NCBI GenBank assembly: GCA_947631345.1 | Contig: CANRKW010000010.1 | Span: 1 to 19,090, forward strand | Source: an uncultured Bacilli bacterium | GTDB lineage: Bacteria; Bacillota_I; Bacilli_A; RF39; UBA660 | Length of the DNA: 19,090 nucleotides | Direction: 5' to 3' | Part shown: positions 6,968 through 15,344 of the stretch, piece after piece | Numbering within the stretch: position 1 is the first letter of the stretch | Layout of the letters: each line of letters opens with the position of its first letter | Notes under the pieces: generated by a model | The model's database searches: none | What the model saw: the letters and a program-made list of their open reading frames with translations, nothing else | What the model was told of the DNA's origin: nothing | Translations under genes and position numbers: made by a program

Positions 6968-8938
6968 ATGAAATTAATTAGTATCAATAATAGACGTTAT
7001 ATAGGAAGTAAAGCAAGAATGTTAGACTACATTAATGATGTTATAAAAAAAGAAAAAATCACATTTTCATCCTTCTTTGACTTATTCGGAGGAACAGGAA
7101 TTGTTGGAGATTATTTCAATAATTCAAAAACAAAAATATATGTTAATGACTTATTAAAATCAAACTATTTGTCTTATTTAGCATGGTTTGGTAGCGATAG
7201 AATTGATAAGAAGAAGTTGGAAGAATATATTGAAAGGTATAATTCTATAAAAAATGTAAAAGACAATTATTTTTCAATAAACTTTAGTGATACATATTTT
7301 AGTAAAGAAAATTGTAAAAAAATTGGGTATATAAGAGAAGATATTGAAAATAACTATTTAGACAATAAAATCAATACTAGAGAACGTGCAATTTTAGTTA
7401 CTTCCCTATTGTATGCTATGGATAAAATTGCAAACACAGTTGGGCATTATGATGCATATAGAAAAAATGGTGAATTAGATAAAAAATTGGAATTATGTAT
7501 GCTAGATTTAAAATCTACCACAAATAATAAAAATAATAAAGTGTTTAATGAAGATTCAAATGAACTTGTTAAAAACGTTAAGGCAGATGTAGTTTATATT
7601 GATCCACCTTATAATTCAAGGCAATATTCAGATGCATATCATTTATTAGAAAATGTTGCAACATGGGAAAAACAAGAAGTATTTGGAGTTGCTAAAAAAA
7701 TGAAACGAAATGGTATAAAAAGTAAATATTGTTCTGTTTCAGCTCCGTTAGCATTTAAGGAACTTATTGAAAACATAAATGCTAAATACATTATTGTTTC
7801 TTATAATAATATGGGAACTAAAGGTGCAGGAAGATCGCAAGCTAAAATTAGTGATGAGGATATAATGAGTGTTTTATCTGCAAAAGGAAAAGTTAAAATA
7901 TATGAAACCAATTTTAACCAATTTAATACTGGCAAAACACATATTAATAATCATAAAGAAAGATTATTTGTCTGCAAAGTAGGAAAAATAACAAAAGCAA
8001 AAGGAAAAATAACTACAGAAAATATTACTAACAATGTAAAATCACCATTAAATTATACAGGTGGAAAATATAAATTGCTTAATCAAATAATTCCAATATT
8101 CCCGAATAATTTAGATTTATTTGTAGACTTGTTTTCAGGTGGAAGTAATGTTGGAATTAATGTTAACGCAAAAAGAATTGTATGCGTCGATAAACAAAAA
8201 GAAATTATAAGAGTTATGAATTTATTTAAAAAATATGAAGATGGATATATTATTGATAAATTAGAAAAAATTATTGACAAATATCAATTAAGTAATTCAT
8301 TGCTAAATGGATATAAATTATATAATTGCACAAGTGATAAGGGACTTGGTAATTATAATAAATCTAAATATATAGAATTAAGAAATGACTATAATAAACA
8401 AAAAGAAGATTCTGTAGAAAAGGATTTTCTATTTCTTACACTTGTTATATATGGTTTTAATAATCAAATAAGATTTAATTCAAAAGGCGAATTTAATATG
8501 CCGGTTGGAAAAAGAGATTTTAATAATTCAATAAGAAAAAATTTAAAATTATTTATTACAAAACTTAAAGCAAAAAATATTGAATTTATCAATTCGGATT
8601 TTAGAGAATTTGCTATAGAAACAACTGATAATACATTGGTATATTGTGATCCACCTTACTTTTTGGGTACGGCAAGTTATAATGAAAATGGGGGATGGAC
8701 AGATAAAGACGAAATAGATTTATTAAATTATTTAGTAATTCTAGATAAAAGTGGTGTTAAGTTTGCTTTATCAAATGTCATTGAGCATAAAGGAGAGAAA
8801 AACATAATTCTAGATGCTTGGATAAAGGAACACAATTACAAAGTTCATATAATAGAATCAGATTATAACAATTCCAATTATCACAAACAAGAGGGTAATA
8901 TATTAAAAACAATAGAAGTATTGGTTACTAATTATTAA
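6968..8938 (+). CDS. Fused double DNA adenine methyltransferase (Dam/D12 class, M.FokI-like layout)
   Basis: The protein has 656 residues, two complete alpha-class N6-adenine methyltransferases in tandem. Domain 1 (about 1-340) has the AdoMet-binding YIGSK (11-15), FFDLFGGTG (36-44) and catalytic DPPY (212-215). Domain 2 (about 355-656) has the more Dam-like NYTGGK (362-367), FVDLFSGGSN (385-394) and DPPY (561-564). A Lys/Thr-rich linker at about 335-355 joins them. M.FokI is the known precedent: each half methylates one strand of an asymmetric site. Next to an AlwI-family nuclease this makes a two-protein type IIS system. The start is fixed by GGGAGGA, 8 nt before ATG. The two halves are quite different in sequence, as expected if they read different strands. 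The enzyme class is firm; the target sequence is unknown. Confidence 0.9.
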   Translation: MKLISINNRRYIGSKARMLDYINDVIKKEKITFSSFFDLFGGTGIVGDYFNNSKTKIYVNDLLKSNYLSYLAWFGSDRIDKKKLEEYIERYNSIKNVKDNYFSINFSDTYFSKENCKKIGYIREDIENNYLDNKINTRERAILVTSLLYAMDKIANTVGHYDAYRKNGELDKKLELCMLDLKSTTNNKNNKVFNEDSNELVKNVKADVVYIDPPYNSRQYSDAYHLLENVATWEKQEVFGVAKKMKRNGIKSKYCSVSAPLAFKELIENINAKYIIVSYNNMGTKGAGRSQAKISDEDIMSVLSAKGKVKIYETNFNQFNTGKTHINNHKERLFVCKVGKITKAKGKITTENITNNVKSPLNYTGGKYKLLNQIIPIFPNNLDLFVDLFSGGSNVGINVNAKRIVCVDKQKEIIRVMNLFKKYEDGYIIDKLEKIIDKYQLSNSLLNGYKLYNCTSDKGLGNYNKSKYIELRNDYNKQKEDSVEKDFLFLTLVIYGFNNQIRFNSKGEFNMPVGKRDFNNSIRKNLKLFITKLKAKNIEFINSDFREFAIETTDNTLVYCDPPYFLGTASYNENGGWTDKDEIDLLNYLVILDKSGVKFALSNVIEHKGEKNIILDAWIKEHNYKVHIIESDYNNSNYHKQEGNILKTIEVLVTNY

Positions 8939-9098
8939 TATTTGGAAATATTTTAATGGTTTAATAGATTTTTAGAAATTATAGATTAAAACATCAATTA
9001 ATTTAACACAGGCATAGTGATGAAAATGCAATATGCTTCTAATAGTATTAAAAATATGTTAAAGAAGAAAAATGATGTTAAAAAAGAAAATAAATTAA
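8939..9098. other. Intergenic stretch after the methyltransferase, no convincing gene
   Basis: Just after the stop, AATATTT-GG-AAATATT is a weak AT-only hairpin followed by TTTAAT and could end the methyltransferase transcript. A 30-codon frame (ATG 9020 to TAG 9112, Lys-rich, beginning MKMQYASNSIKNMLKK) is present but has only a poor ribosome site. Its stop lies inside the tRNA terminator stem. It could be the tail of a lost gene; I do not call it as a gene. Confidence 0.3.
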
Positions 9099-9127
9099 AA
9101 GGACAACTATAGTGAATAGTTGTCCTT
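9099..9127 (-). terminator. Intrinsic terminator of the tRNA-Trp transcript
   Basis: A perfect 11-bp stem (AAGGACAACTA with TAGTTGTCCTT) and 7-nt loop lies 46 nt beyond the tRNA 3' end. On the minus strand it is followed by a T-rich run (TTTTAATTTATTTT). On the plus strand no T run follows, so it serves the minus strand. Confidence 0.7.
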
Positions 9128-9172
9128 ATCTTAAGTCGCCCATATATAAACTAGTTCGACGATTATTTCAAA

Positions 9173-9246
9173 TGGCAGGGGTATCAGGATTCGAACCCGA
9201 ACGGAACGTTTTGGAGACGTTAATACTACCATTATATTATACCCCT
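9173..9246 (-). tRNA. trnW: tRNA-Trp (anticodon CCA)
   Basis: The gene is 74 nt with the CCA tail encoded. On the minus strand the acceptor AGGGGTA pairs with TACCCCT, followed by discriminator G, the bacterial Trp identity base. The D arm contains AATGGTAG. The anticodon stem AACGT/ACGTT encloses the loop CTCCAAA, giving anticodon CCA. A four-base variable loop is followed by a T arm with TTCGAAT in the loop. It decodes UGG and agrees with the exclusive use of TGG for Trp here. It stands alone with its own promoter and terminator. Its 3' end faces the restriction-modification segment. Confidence 0.95.
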
Positions 9247-9273
9247 ATATTGGTAAAATCCTGTTCCAAAATA

Positions 9274-9302
9274 ATATTACCATAAATACATTTATCTGTA
9301 AA
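9274..9302 (-). promoter_or_regulatory. Promoter of tRNA-Trp
   Basis: On the minus strand TTTACA (9297-9302), a 17-nt spacer and TAATAT (9274-9279) with an upstream TGG (extended -10) lie 28 nt before the tRNA 5' end. This is a strong match for a housekeeping sigma-factor promoter. Confidence 0.65.
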
Positions 9303-9308
9303 TAAAAA

Positions 9309-9445
9309 CTTTCAAAATTTTTCTTCTTAAAAATAGTAGAAAATAGTAGTTTGAAAGCAACTTTTTTAGTATAATATTGATGTAACCTTACACCTCGCTT
9401 TTGGTGTTAAAGTGTTATAAAATAATTTAAAGAAAGGAGGGAAAA
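9309..9445 (+). promoter_or_regulatory. Promoter and structured leader of the M60 protease operon
   Basis: A TATAAT -10 lies at 9370-9375; the -35 is unclear (TAGTTT at 17 nt spacing, or a poorly spaced TTGAAA at 9351). Just upstream are a tandem duplication of AAATAGTAG (9331-9339 and 9341-9349) and an 8-bp inverted repeat, CTTTCAAA 9309-9316 with TTTGAAAG 9350-9357, bracketing it. Together these are candidate regulator sites. The leader holds a hairpin (ACACC 9390-9394 with GGTGT 9403-9407, extendable with bulges to 9383-9417). The ribosome site AAAGGAGGG lies 6 nt before ATG. Any regulation here is inference. Confidence 0.45.
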
Positions 9446-12400
9446 ATGAAAAAATTACTTAGTTATTTTGTATGTTTTTGTCTTATTTTTAGTTATACTG
9501 GAACATACTATTTATTAGCACTTGATTCTTTAAGTGAAAATGTTCCTACTAATAATATTAGTGAAAGTAAAACTGTAAAAGAGAAAGGCAATCTTGAAGT
9601 TGATTTAAAGTTAAGTCTTCCAATTCAAAATACTTTAGATACTAATATGGGTTTAACTCTTATAGATGAATCTAATAATGAGTTAGATATTTCATTTGAC
9701 GAAACTAATGAACCTGTAAGAAAACCTTATAAATATCAAGGTCAAACTGTAGAAGTACTTGTAAGAAAGTTAAATAATGAAGGAAAAGACTTAGCTGGTT
9801 TAGACAGTGAAGAAAGTATGGTATATATAGGTGTTACCATTTATAACATTAACAAAGGTAACTATACACTTAAAGTAAAAGGTGACGGATACAAGCCATT
9901 TTATGCATCTGTTACATTAGATGATTACTCTAAACGTGTAAGTTTATCAAATACTACTGGTTTATTTGAAGCAGGAGATGTTAATTTAGATAATGTTGTA
10001 AATGAAAGTGATAAAGAAATACTTATAGATAACTTTGGTAGTAAAGATTCAAAATATGATTTGAACCGTGATGGAATAGTTAATATAGCTGACTTAAATT
10101 ACATAACTGCTATTTTAAAAGGAGAAAAAACTGATGTTTCAATAGTTGATACTTCTTTAATAATAAATGAAGAAGAAGTTACATTAGAAGGTGTAGAGGG
10201 AAGTTTAAGTGATTTATTAAGTGATGAAGGAAGTGTAAGTGTTCTTCCAGCCATAGAAGGAGAAGAAATATCTACAGAAAATCCTGCTAGTATGTCACTT
10301 ATAATGGAAGAACCTAAATTAATGAGCGAAATTCGTATTGGAGCTTTAGAAGAAAATATACCAGAAGAAATGGAAGTTGAAGTAGAACTAGAAGATGGAA
10401 GTATAGTAAGTATTCCAGTAAGTTACGAACCAAATGAAAGTATTCACCCATTTACTGATGCACCAAATGATAATACCATAGTTGTAAAACTTGATGGACA
10501 AGTTGCAGTTAAAAGAATAATCATTAAAATTACTAAAACATCTTCTAAGAATTTAGCCCAAATAGGTAAAGTTGATTTTCTTAATAATGTATATGAAGAA
10601 GTACCTAAAGTTGAGGTTCCAAAACCAGAACACCTAAATGTTTTATTAGGAAGTGAAGAAATAACAGTAACTTTTGATAATATGCCTAATGTAACAGGGT
10701 ATGAAATATTAGTTAAAGAAATGAAAGATGATAATGTATTAAAAGAAACAACATATCAAACAACATATAATAGTTTTGTAGTAAATGATTTAGATAACTA
10801 TAAAACATATAATGTAAGTGTACGTGCAGTTAATGGAGAGTGGAAAAGTGCTTATACTAATGAAGTTAGTGTAAAACCTGAACCAAATAGATTACCGCCT
10901 TCTGTTGATATGGTAGTAGTTACTCCTGTTTCTGCTGGACTTGACATTGGTTGGAAAGATATGAAAGATACTTTAAGTTATAATCTTTACTATAAAAAAG
11001 AAAGTGATAGTGATTTTACTTCTTTAGGTCCAATATATGGAACTAAATATAGCTTAAGAGATTTGGAAGTTGGAACAACTTATCAAATTTATCTAACAGG
11101 TAATAATCATTTAGGAGAAGGAAGTCCATCACAAACTGTAATAGGCACAACTGATAATAGAAAGCCTACTATTTATCCAAAGTACAAACTTATTAACACT
11201 TCTAATGGAGTTGGTGAAGTTACAAACCATATTAAAGATGTAGTATTCACTGATGGTGAAATGAAAAATGGAGATAAGTTTTCTTTAGTAGATGATGATG
11301 ATTTAACATATTGGTACAAAAATCTTTGGGATGCAGGTGGCTCTTATTATAAAGTAGGAACTCCAATTATTATTTTAGATCAAGAATATACTATGAAAGA
11401 TTTTGTAGTGACTTTACCTGATGGGTATAATCACGCATTATATCAAGCAAAAGTATATTATTATGATACTGATTTAATGAGTGGAAGTACTGTTAAGACA
11501 ATGAATGCTAGTATAGTAAGAAAAACAGATGAAAATGGAAGGGTATACTATTTTATTAAATGTGATAAACCTATAACTACTAGTAGAATACAAGTTTCTT
11601 TATCAACATATGCTGGTGGTAATGTTCAAATGAGTGAAGTTAAAATATATGAATATGATTCACTAGAAGATGATGTTGCATCTTTATTTAAAGATGATTT
11701 AAGAGTAGAACTTAATAGTTTTGTTACAGAAAAAGAAATAGAAGCCCTAGAAAAAAGAGCAAATGAAATTGATTCTGTAAGTGGAGAATACCATCCAGAA
11801 AAAGAGACAATTCTTAATGATTTAAAATATGCAAGAGAAATACTTAATGATACTAATGCTTTGGATGTTATTTCAATAAGTCCTAAAATTAGTAATAAAA
11901 ATGATACTCATTTAGGATTTGCAATGAGTATAAATGATTATCAACCTTTGGGCGTATCTGTAAGAAGTGGCGAACAACTTGTAATATACGTTGGAAGTAC
12001 TTCTAATGTTATGCCTGACTTAGTATTTACTCAATATTATGCAGAAGCAAATTCTTGGAATCAAACTTATAGTGTTCCACTTAAAAAAGGACAAAACATC
12101 ATAACAGTTCCAACAATAGGTTCAATGAATACTGAAAGAGGCGGTTCTGTATATTTAAGATATCCTAGAACTACAGGTAATGAAACAATTAAAGTTCGTG
12201 TAAGTGGTGGAGTTAAAATACCTTATCTAAACTTATATGAGGTAACTGATGAAAGTGAAAGAAAAGAACTAATTGCAAACTACATAACTGAACTTAAAAA
12301 TTATGTAGAAAATCTTCCTAATATGTATAGTTTAGAAGGTAAGGAATTTAATAAAAAGACAAGTGTGTTAAATAGTACTGAAATTGCTACAACTCTAGGA

Positions 12401-14452
12401 TTATTATCTTTCCCTGCAACTGCTGTATATGAAGCTATTAGTAAAAATAGTGAAAATCAAATAGAAAACTTAAATGAAAGTATGTTAGCATTAGATGAAA
12501 TGATAGAGTATTTTTATAGACAAAAAGGTTTATCTAAAAATGCAACTGTAAGTACTGATAAAGCACCAACTAGCAGAGTAAATATTCGTTATATGCGTAT
12601 GTTTGATGGAGCATTTATGTATGCTGGTGGATTACATATAGGAATAGAGTATGAGTCTACTTATGGTTTAATAAGTGGAAAACGTTATACTGATAGTGAA
12701 GACTTTACTGGCTACTTTGGCTGGGGAATAAGTCACGAAATTGGACACCAAATTAATCAAGGTAAGTTAGCGACTGCAGAAGTTACTAATAATATCTATG
12801 CTTTGTTAGCACAAACTGCTAATGATAAAAATTCATCTAGATTAGAAATATTTGATTTTTATCCTAAAATATACGAAAAAGTTACAAGTGGTACAGTAGG
12901 TAAAGCAGGAAATGTATTTGTTTCTTTAGGAATGTTCTGGCAATTACACTTGGCATATGATAATGAATTAACATTTACTGATGAAAATTCAATTTATTCT
13001 AGAATTAATAAATTATCTAGAAGTAGTAATTTATCATTAGGAAAAGATGATTTACTTGTTATGTGGGCAAGTGATGCTGCGGGTGAAAACCTAATACCGT
13101 TCTTTACTAAATGGGGTTATACTATAAGTGATGAAGCGAAATCATATGTGTTAGAAAAGTACGAAGATAAACCATCTAAAAGTATCTGGTACTTAAATGA
13201 TGAAGCTAGAAGGTATAGACTTAGTGGTAAAGAAGGTATGAGTGAAAGTACTAAAGTAAATGCATCATTTGGAGAAATTGATTCTCAAAATAAACGTGTA
13301 ACTCTTAACTTTAATGTTAATATGGATAATGATAAAATATTAGGTTATGAAATCATTAGAAATGGCGAAGTTATAATGTTTACAACAGAAAACACATTTA
13401 CTGATATAATTGGTGCATTAAATAACCGCGCTGTTACATATGAAGTTATTGCATATGACTACTTACTTAATAAAACTGATAGTTATGTATTAGATGAAAT
13501 TAAAGTAAGTCATGATGGCAGTGTAGTAAAAGATAACTTTAATATAGAAAGTAACTACAAAAAAGAAGATGAAATCATTGATGACGAAAATCCAGAAATG
13601 AATTATGACGAATTATCTGTAAATTACTTAATAGATGGACTTGATTCAACATACTTTAATGGTGTCACAAAAATCAATGAAAAAGATACATCTCTTCCTT
13701 ATATAATAATAGAATTAAATTCTAGATTATCTCTTTCAGGTATTAAGTATAAAGCATATATAAAAGATTCAGTATTAGACGAAAACACTATTAACAATTA
13801 TGAAATATATGTAAGTAAAGATAGAGAAAATTGGATTTTAGCTAAAAAGGGTACATTTAATTTGACAGAAGATAATAACTATACTGATTTAGTTTATTTT
13901 GACAAAGAAGGTACTACTGGTGGAGATCAATTATGGACTTATAATGATATTTCATATGTAAAAATAGTTAACACTAGTGGAAGTGGAATAAGTGGAAGTG
14001 AAATCGACTTAATCGCGCCTCCTGGTGACAACATTAACCTAGAAAAAAGTGGCATTGGAATTTTAGAAAATGACTACTGCTATAAAGTAGATGGAAGTAT
14101 AGAAGACTCTTGTATTGAAGCGGGTATGGTAGTGTTCACTGGAACATATCGTGGGAACCCTGCATTTAACGCAATTCTATTAGTAGATGGAACTGATGAT
14201 CAAGTTGTTTACGAAGGAGAACAAATCTTCTTTGCAAAATTAGCAAGTGATGCAAGTGTTCAAGAAATAGCAAGTGGTACTTGGGTATATGCTGTAACAC
14301 AAGAAGAATATGCTAAAATGGTTGGTAAAAGTGTAAGAGCAGAATTATATAGAGTAGACGACGCTTTAACACTTGATGGACAAAGACTTACAAGCACATC
14401 ATATAAAGTAGAAAATTTACCTGAAACACTTGGGTATATTAAATTAGACTAG
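9446..14452 (+). CDS. Secreted, dockerin-bearing M60-family (enhancin/mucinase-like) zinc metalloprotease
   Basis: The protein has 1668 residues. An N-terminal signal peptide (about 1-26) is followed by an Ig/carboxypeptidase-regulatory-like segment (about 125-170, ...YTLKVKGDGYKPF), resembling the X module that often precedes dockerins. A type I-like dockerin (about 177-228) has two intact calcium loops, D178...D189 and D205...D216 (DxNxD...D). A discoidin-like strand-rich region (about 295-380), two FN3-like domains (about 391-478 and 481-571) and a discoidin-like carbohydrate-binding region (about 585-755) follow. The M60 catalytic region (about 812-1170 or beyond) has H1097-E-I-G-H1101-Q-I-N and E1112 as zinc ligands/catalytic residues. 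A further discoidin-like domain (about 1385-1525) and an unrecognised C-terminal domain (about 1530-1668) end it. M60 enzymes cleave glycoproteins such as mucins. There is no sortase motif or C-terminal membrane helix; attachment is presumably through the next gene's cohesin. Confidence 0.87.
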   Translation: MKKLLSYFVCFCLIFSYTGTYYLLALDSLSENVPTNNISESKTVKEKGNLEVDLKLSLPIQNTLDTNMGLTLIDESNNELDISFDETNEPVRKPYKYQGQTVEVLVRKLNNEGKDLAGLDSEESMVYIGVTIYNINKGNYTLKVKGDGYKPFYASVTLDDYSKRVSLSNTTGLFEAGDVNLDNVVNESDKEILIDNFGSKDSKYDLNRDGIVNIADLNYITAILKGEKTDVSIVDTSLIINEEEVTLEGVEGSLSDLLSDEGSVSVLPAIEGEEISTENPASMSLIMEEPKLMSEIRIGALEENIPEEMEVEVELEDGSIVSIPVSYEPNESIHPFTDAPNDNTIVVKLDGQVAVKRIIIKITKTSSKNLAQIGKVDFLNNVYEEVPKVEVPKPEHLNVLLGSEEITVTFDNMPNVTGYEILVKEMKDDNVLKETTYQTTYNSFVVNDLDNYKTYNVSVRAVNGEWKSAYTNEVSVKPEPNRLPPSVDMVVVTPVSAGLDIGWKDMKDTLSYNLYYKKESDSDFTSLGPIYGTKYSLRDLEVGTTYQIYLTGNNHLGEGSPSQTVIGTTDNRKPTIYPKYKLINTSNGVGEVTNHIKDVVFTDGEMKNGDKFSLVDDDDLTYWYKNLWDAGGSYYKVGTPIIILDQEYTMKDFVVTLPDGYNHALYQAKVYYYDTDLMSGSTVKTMNASIVRKTDENGRVYYFIKCDKPITTSRIQVSLSTYAGGNVQMSEVKIYEYDSLEDDVASLFKDDLRVELNSFVTEKEIEALEKRANEIDSVSGEYHPEKETILNDLKYAREILNDTNALDVISISPKISNKNDTHLGFAMSINDYQPLGVSVRSGEQLVIYVGSTSNVMPDLVFTQYYAEANSWNQTYSVPLKKGQNIITVPTIGSMNTERGGSVYLRYPRTTGNETIKVRVSGGVKIPYLNLYEVTDESERKELIANYITELKNYVENLPNMYSLEGKEFNKKTSVLNSTEIATTLGLLSFPATAVYEAISKNSENQIENLNESMLALDEMIEYFYRQKGLSKNATVSTDKAPTSRVNIRYMRMFDGAFMYAGGLHIGIEYESTYGLISGKRYTDSEDFTGYFGWGISHEIGHQINQGKLATAEVTNNIYALLAQTANDKNSSRLEIFDFYPKIYEKVTSGTVGKAGNVFVSLGMFWQLHLAYDNELTFTDENSIYSRINKLSRSSNLSLGKDDLLVMWASDAAGENLIPFFTKWGYTISDEAKSYVLEKYEDKPSKSIWYLNDEARRYRLSGKEGMSESTKVNASFGEIDSQNKRVTLNFNVNMDNDKILGYEIIRNGEVIMFTTENTFTDIIGALNNRAVTYEVIAYDYLLNKTDSYVLDEIKVSHDGSVVKDNFNIESNYKKEDEIIDDENPEMNYDELSVNYLIDGLDSTYFNGVTKINEKDTSLPYIIIELNSRLSLSGIKYKAYIKDSVLDENTINNYEIYVSKDRENWILAKKGTFNLTEDNNYTDLVYFDKEGTTGGDQLWTYNDISYVKIVNTSGSGISGSEIDLIAPPGDNINLEKSGIGILENDYCYKVDGSIEDSCIEAGMVVFTGTYRGNPAFNAILLVDGTDDQVVYEGEQIFFAKLASDASVQEIASGTWVYAVTQEEYAKMVGKSVRAELYRVDDALTLDGQRLTSTSYKVENLPETLGYIKLD

Positions 14453-14462
14453 GAGGAATAAT

Positions 14463-15308
14463 ATGAAGAAATTTATGTTTGTTATGTTTTCAACATTTAT
14501 ATTCTTCCTTAGTTTTACTAAACTTGGTGCTATTACTAAACTTAACTTTAGTGGTGAAGAAGGAAAAATACAAACAAGTATGACCACTTCTTTGGGCTAT
14601 GTTGGAGCAGTTGATGTAAGTATTGTAGTTACAGGTGATGCTACATTTGATAGTGTTACTTGGGATGAAAGTTTAAGTGAATATGATAAAGTATATAGAT
14701 ATAATGGTAATGATCATATACTTCATATATACATAACTCTTGGAGATAAATCTAAAAACTTATTAGATCAAAATGGAAATTTTAATTTAGGAACACTAAA
14801 TTTTAAAAATGGAAGTGAAGAAGATGTTAATTTTAGTTTATCTTTAAGTGAAATAACAATAGTAGATGCTGATTTAAAAGGTATAGAAATATCTGACTTT
14901 GATGATACTAGTAATTCTTTTACAATATCTAAAGTAGTTAAAGAAGAAGAAAAAAATGATGATAATAATATAGAAGATAATCAAAATAATAGTGAAAACT
15001 CTAATATAAATGATTCATCTAATAATACATCATCTAATAATGAAAATTCTTCTAATAATGAAAGTAACCAAAATACTTCAAATGAAAATCAATCTAATGA
15101 AGAAGTAAATAATAATGTAGATAGTAATGAAGAAAATAAAAATACAACTGATAAAAATAATTCTAATACTAGTACAAATACTAGTAGCATAGAAGAAGAA
15201 AGTGAAGAACAAGATAGTTTTGGTGGAATACTAAAAATAATGGTTCCTATATTAATTGTATTTGTTGCTATATTACTTATTATATATGTTAGAAAATCTA
15301 ACGAATAA
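14463..15308 (+). CDS. Membrane-anchored cohesin-like surface protein
   Basis: The protein has 281 residues: signal peptide (about 1-23, ending ...KLGA), a beta-rich domain (about 24-158), a long Asn/Ser/Glu/Asp stalk (about 160-250) and a C-terminal membrane helix (about 255-275) followed by RKSNE. There is no LPxTG. The beta domain has cohesin-like features: VGAVDVSIVVTG early, LGTLNF late, and about 135 residues in length. The gene starts 10 nt after the M60 stop, with AGGAGGA overlapping that stop, so the two are cotranscribed. Because the protease carries a complete dockerin and no anchor of its own, this protein most likely holds it at the cell surface. The cohesin assignment rests on domain pattern and context; the anchor topology is plain. 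Alternative: a generic stalked surface receptor. Confidence 0.68.
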   Translation: MKKFMFVMFSTFIFFLSFTKLGAITKLNFSGEEGKIQTSMTTSLGYVGAVDVSIVVTGDATFDSVTWDESLSEYDKVYRYNGNDHILHIYITLGDKSKNLLDQNGNFNLGTLNFKNGSEEDVNFSLSLSEITIVDADLKGIEISDFDDTSNSFTISKVVKEEEKNDDNNIEDNQNNSENSNINDSSNNTSSNNENSSNNESNQNTSNENQSNEEVNNNVDSNEENKNTTDKNNSNTSTNTSSIEEESEEQDSFGGILKIMVPILIVFVAILLIIYVRKSNE

Positions 15309-15313
15309 AAAAG

Positions 15314-15344
15314 AAGAATCACTTTAAATAGTGGTTCTTTTTTA
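15314..15344. terminator. Bidirectional terminator between cohesin and YtxH genes
   Basis: AAGAATCACT (15314-15323) pairs with AGTGGTTCTT (15330-15339) with one G-U pair and a 6-nt loop. T runs flank it on both strands (TTTTTT after the stem on plus; CTTTTTT after it on minus). The YtxH stop codon is at its edge (15342-15344). It ends both convergent transcripts. Confidence 0.75.

Noticed and set aside
9130..9172. Possible attachment site or tRNA fragment downstream of tRNA-Trp (GTCG...CGAC)
   Set aside because: Only a 4-bp inverted match with an 18-nt loop, and no repeat of the tRNA 3' end is visible elsewhere in the window.
14938..15210. Asn/Ser-codon-rich stretch considered as a simple-sequence or CRISPR-like repeat
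   Set aside because: The triplets AAT/AGT/GAA recur irregularly with no fixed unit or spacer pattern; it is explained as a coding low-complexity stalk.
15089..15322. 77-codon minus-strand frame opposite the cohesin protein stalk
   Set aside because: It is the antisense of the low-complexity Asn/Ser/Glu stalk and has no start context; a compositional artefact.
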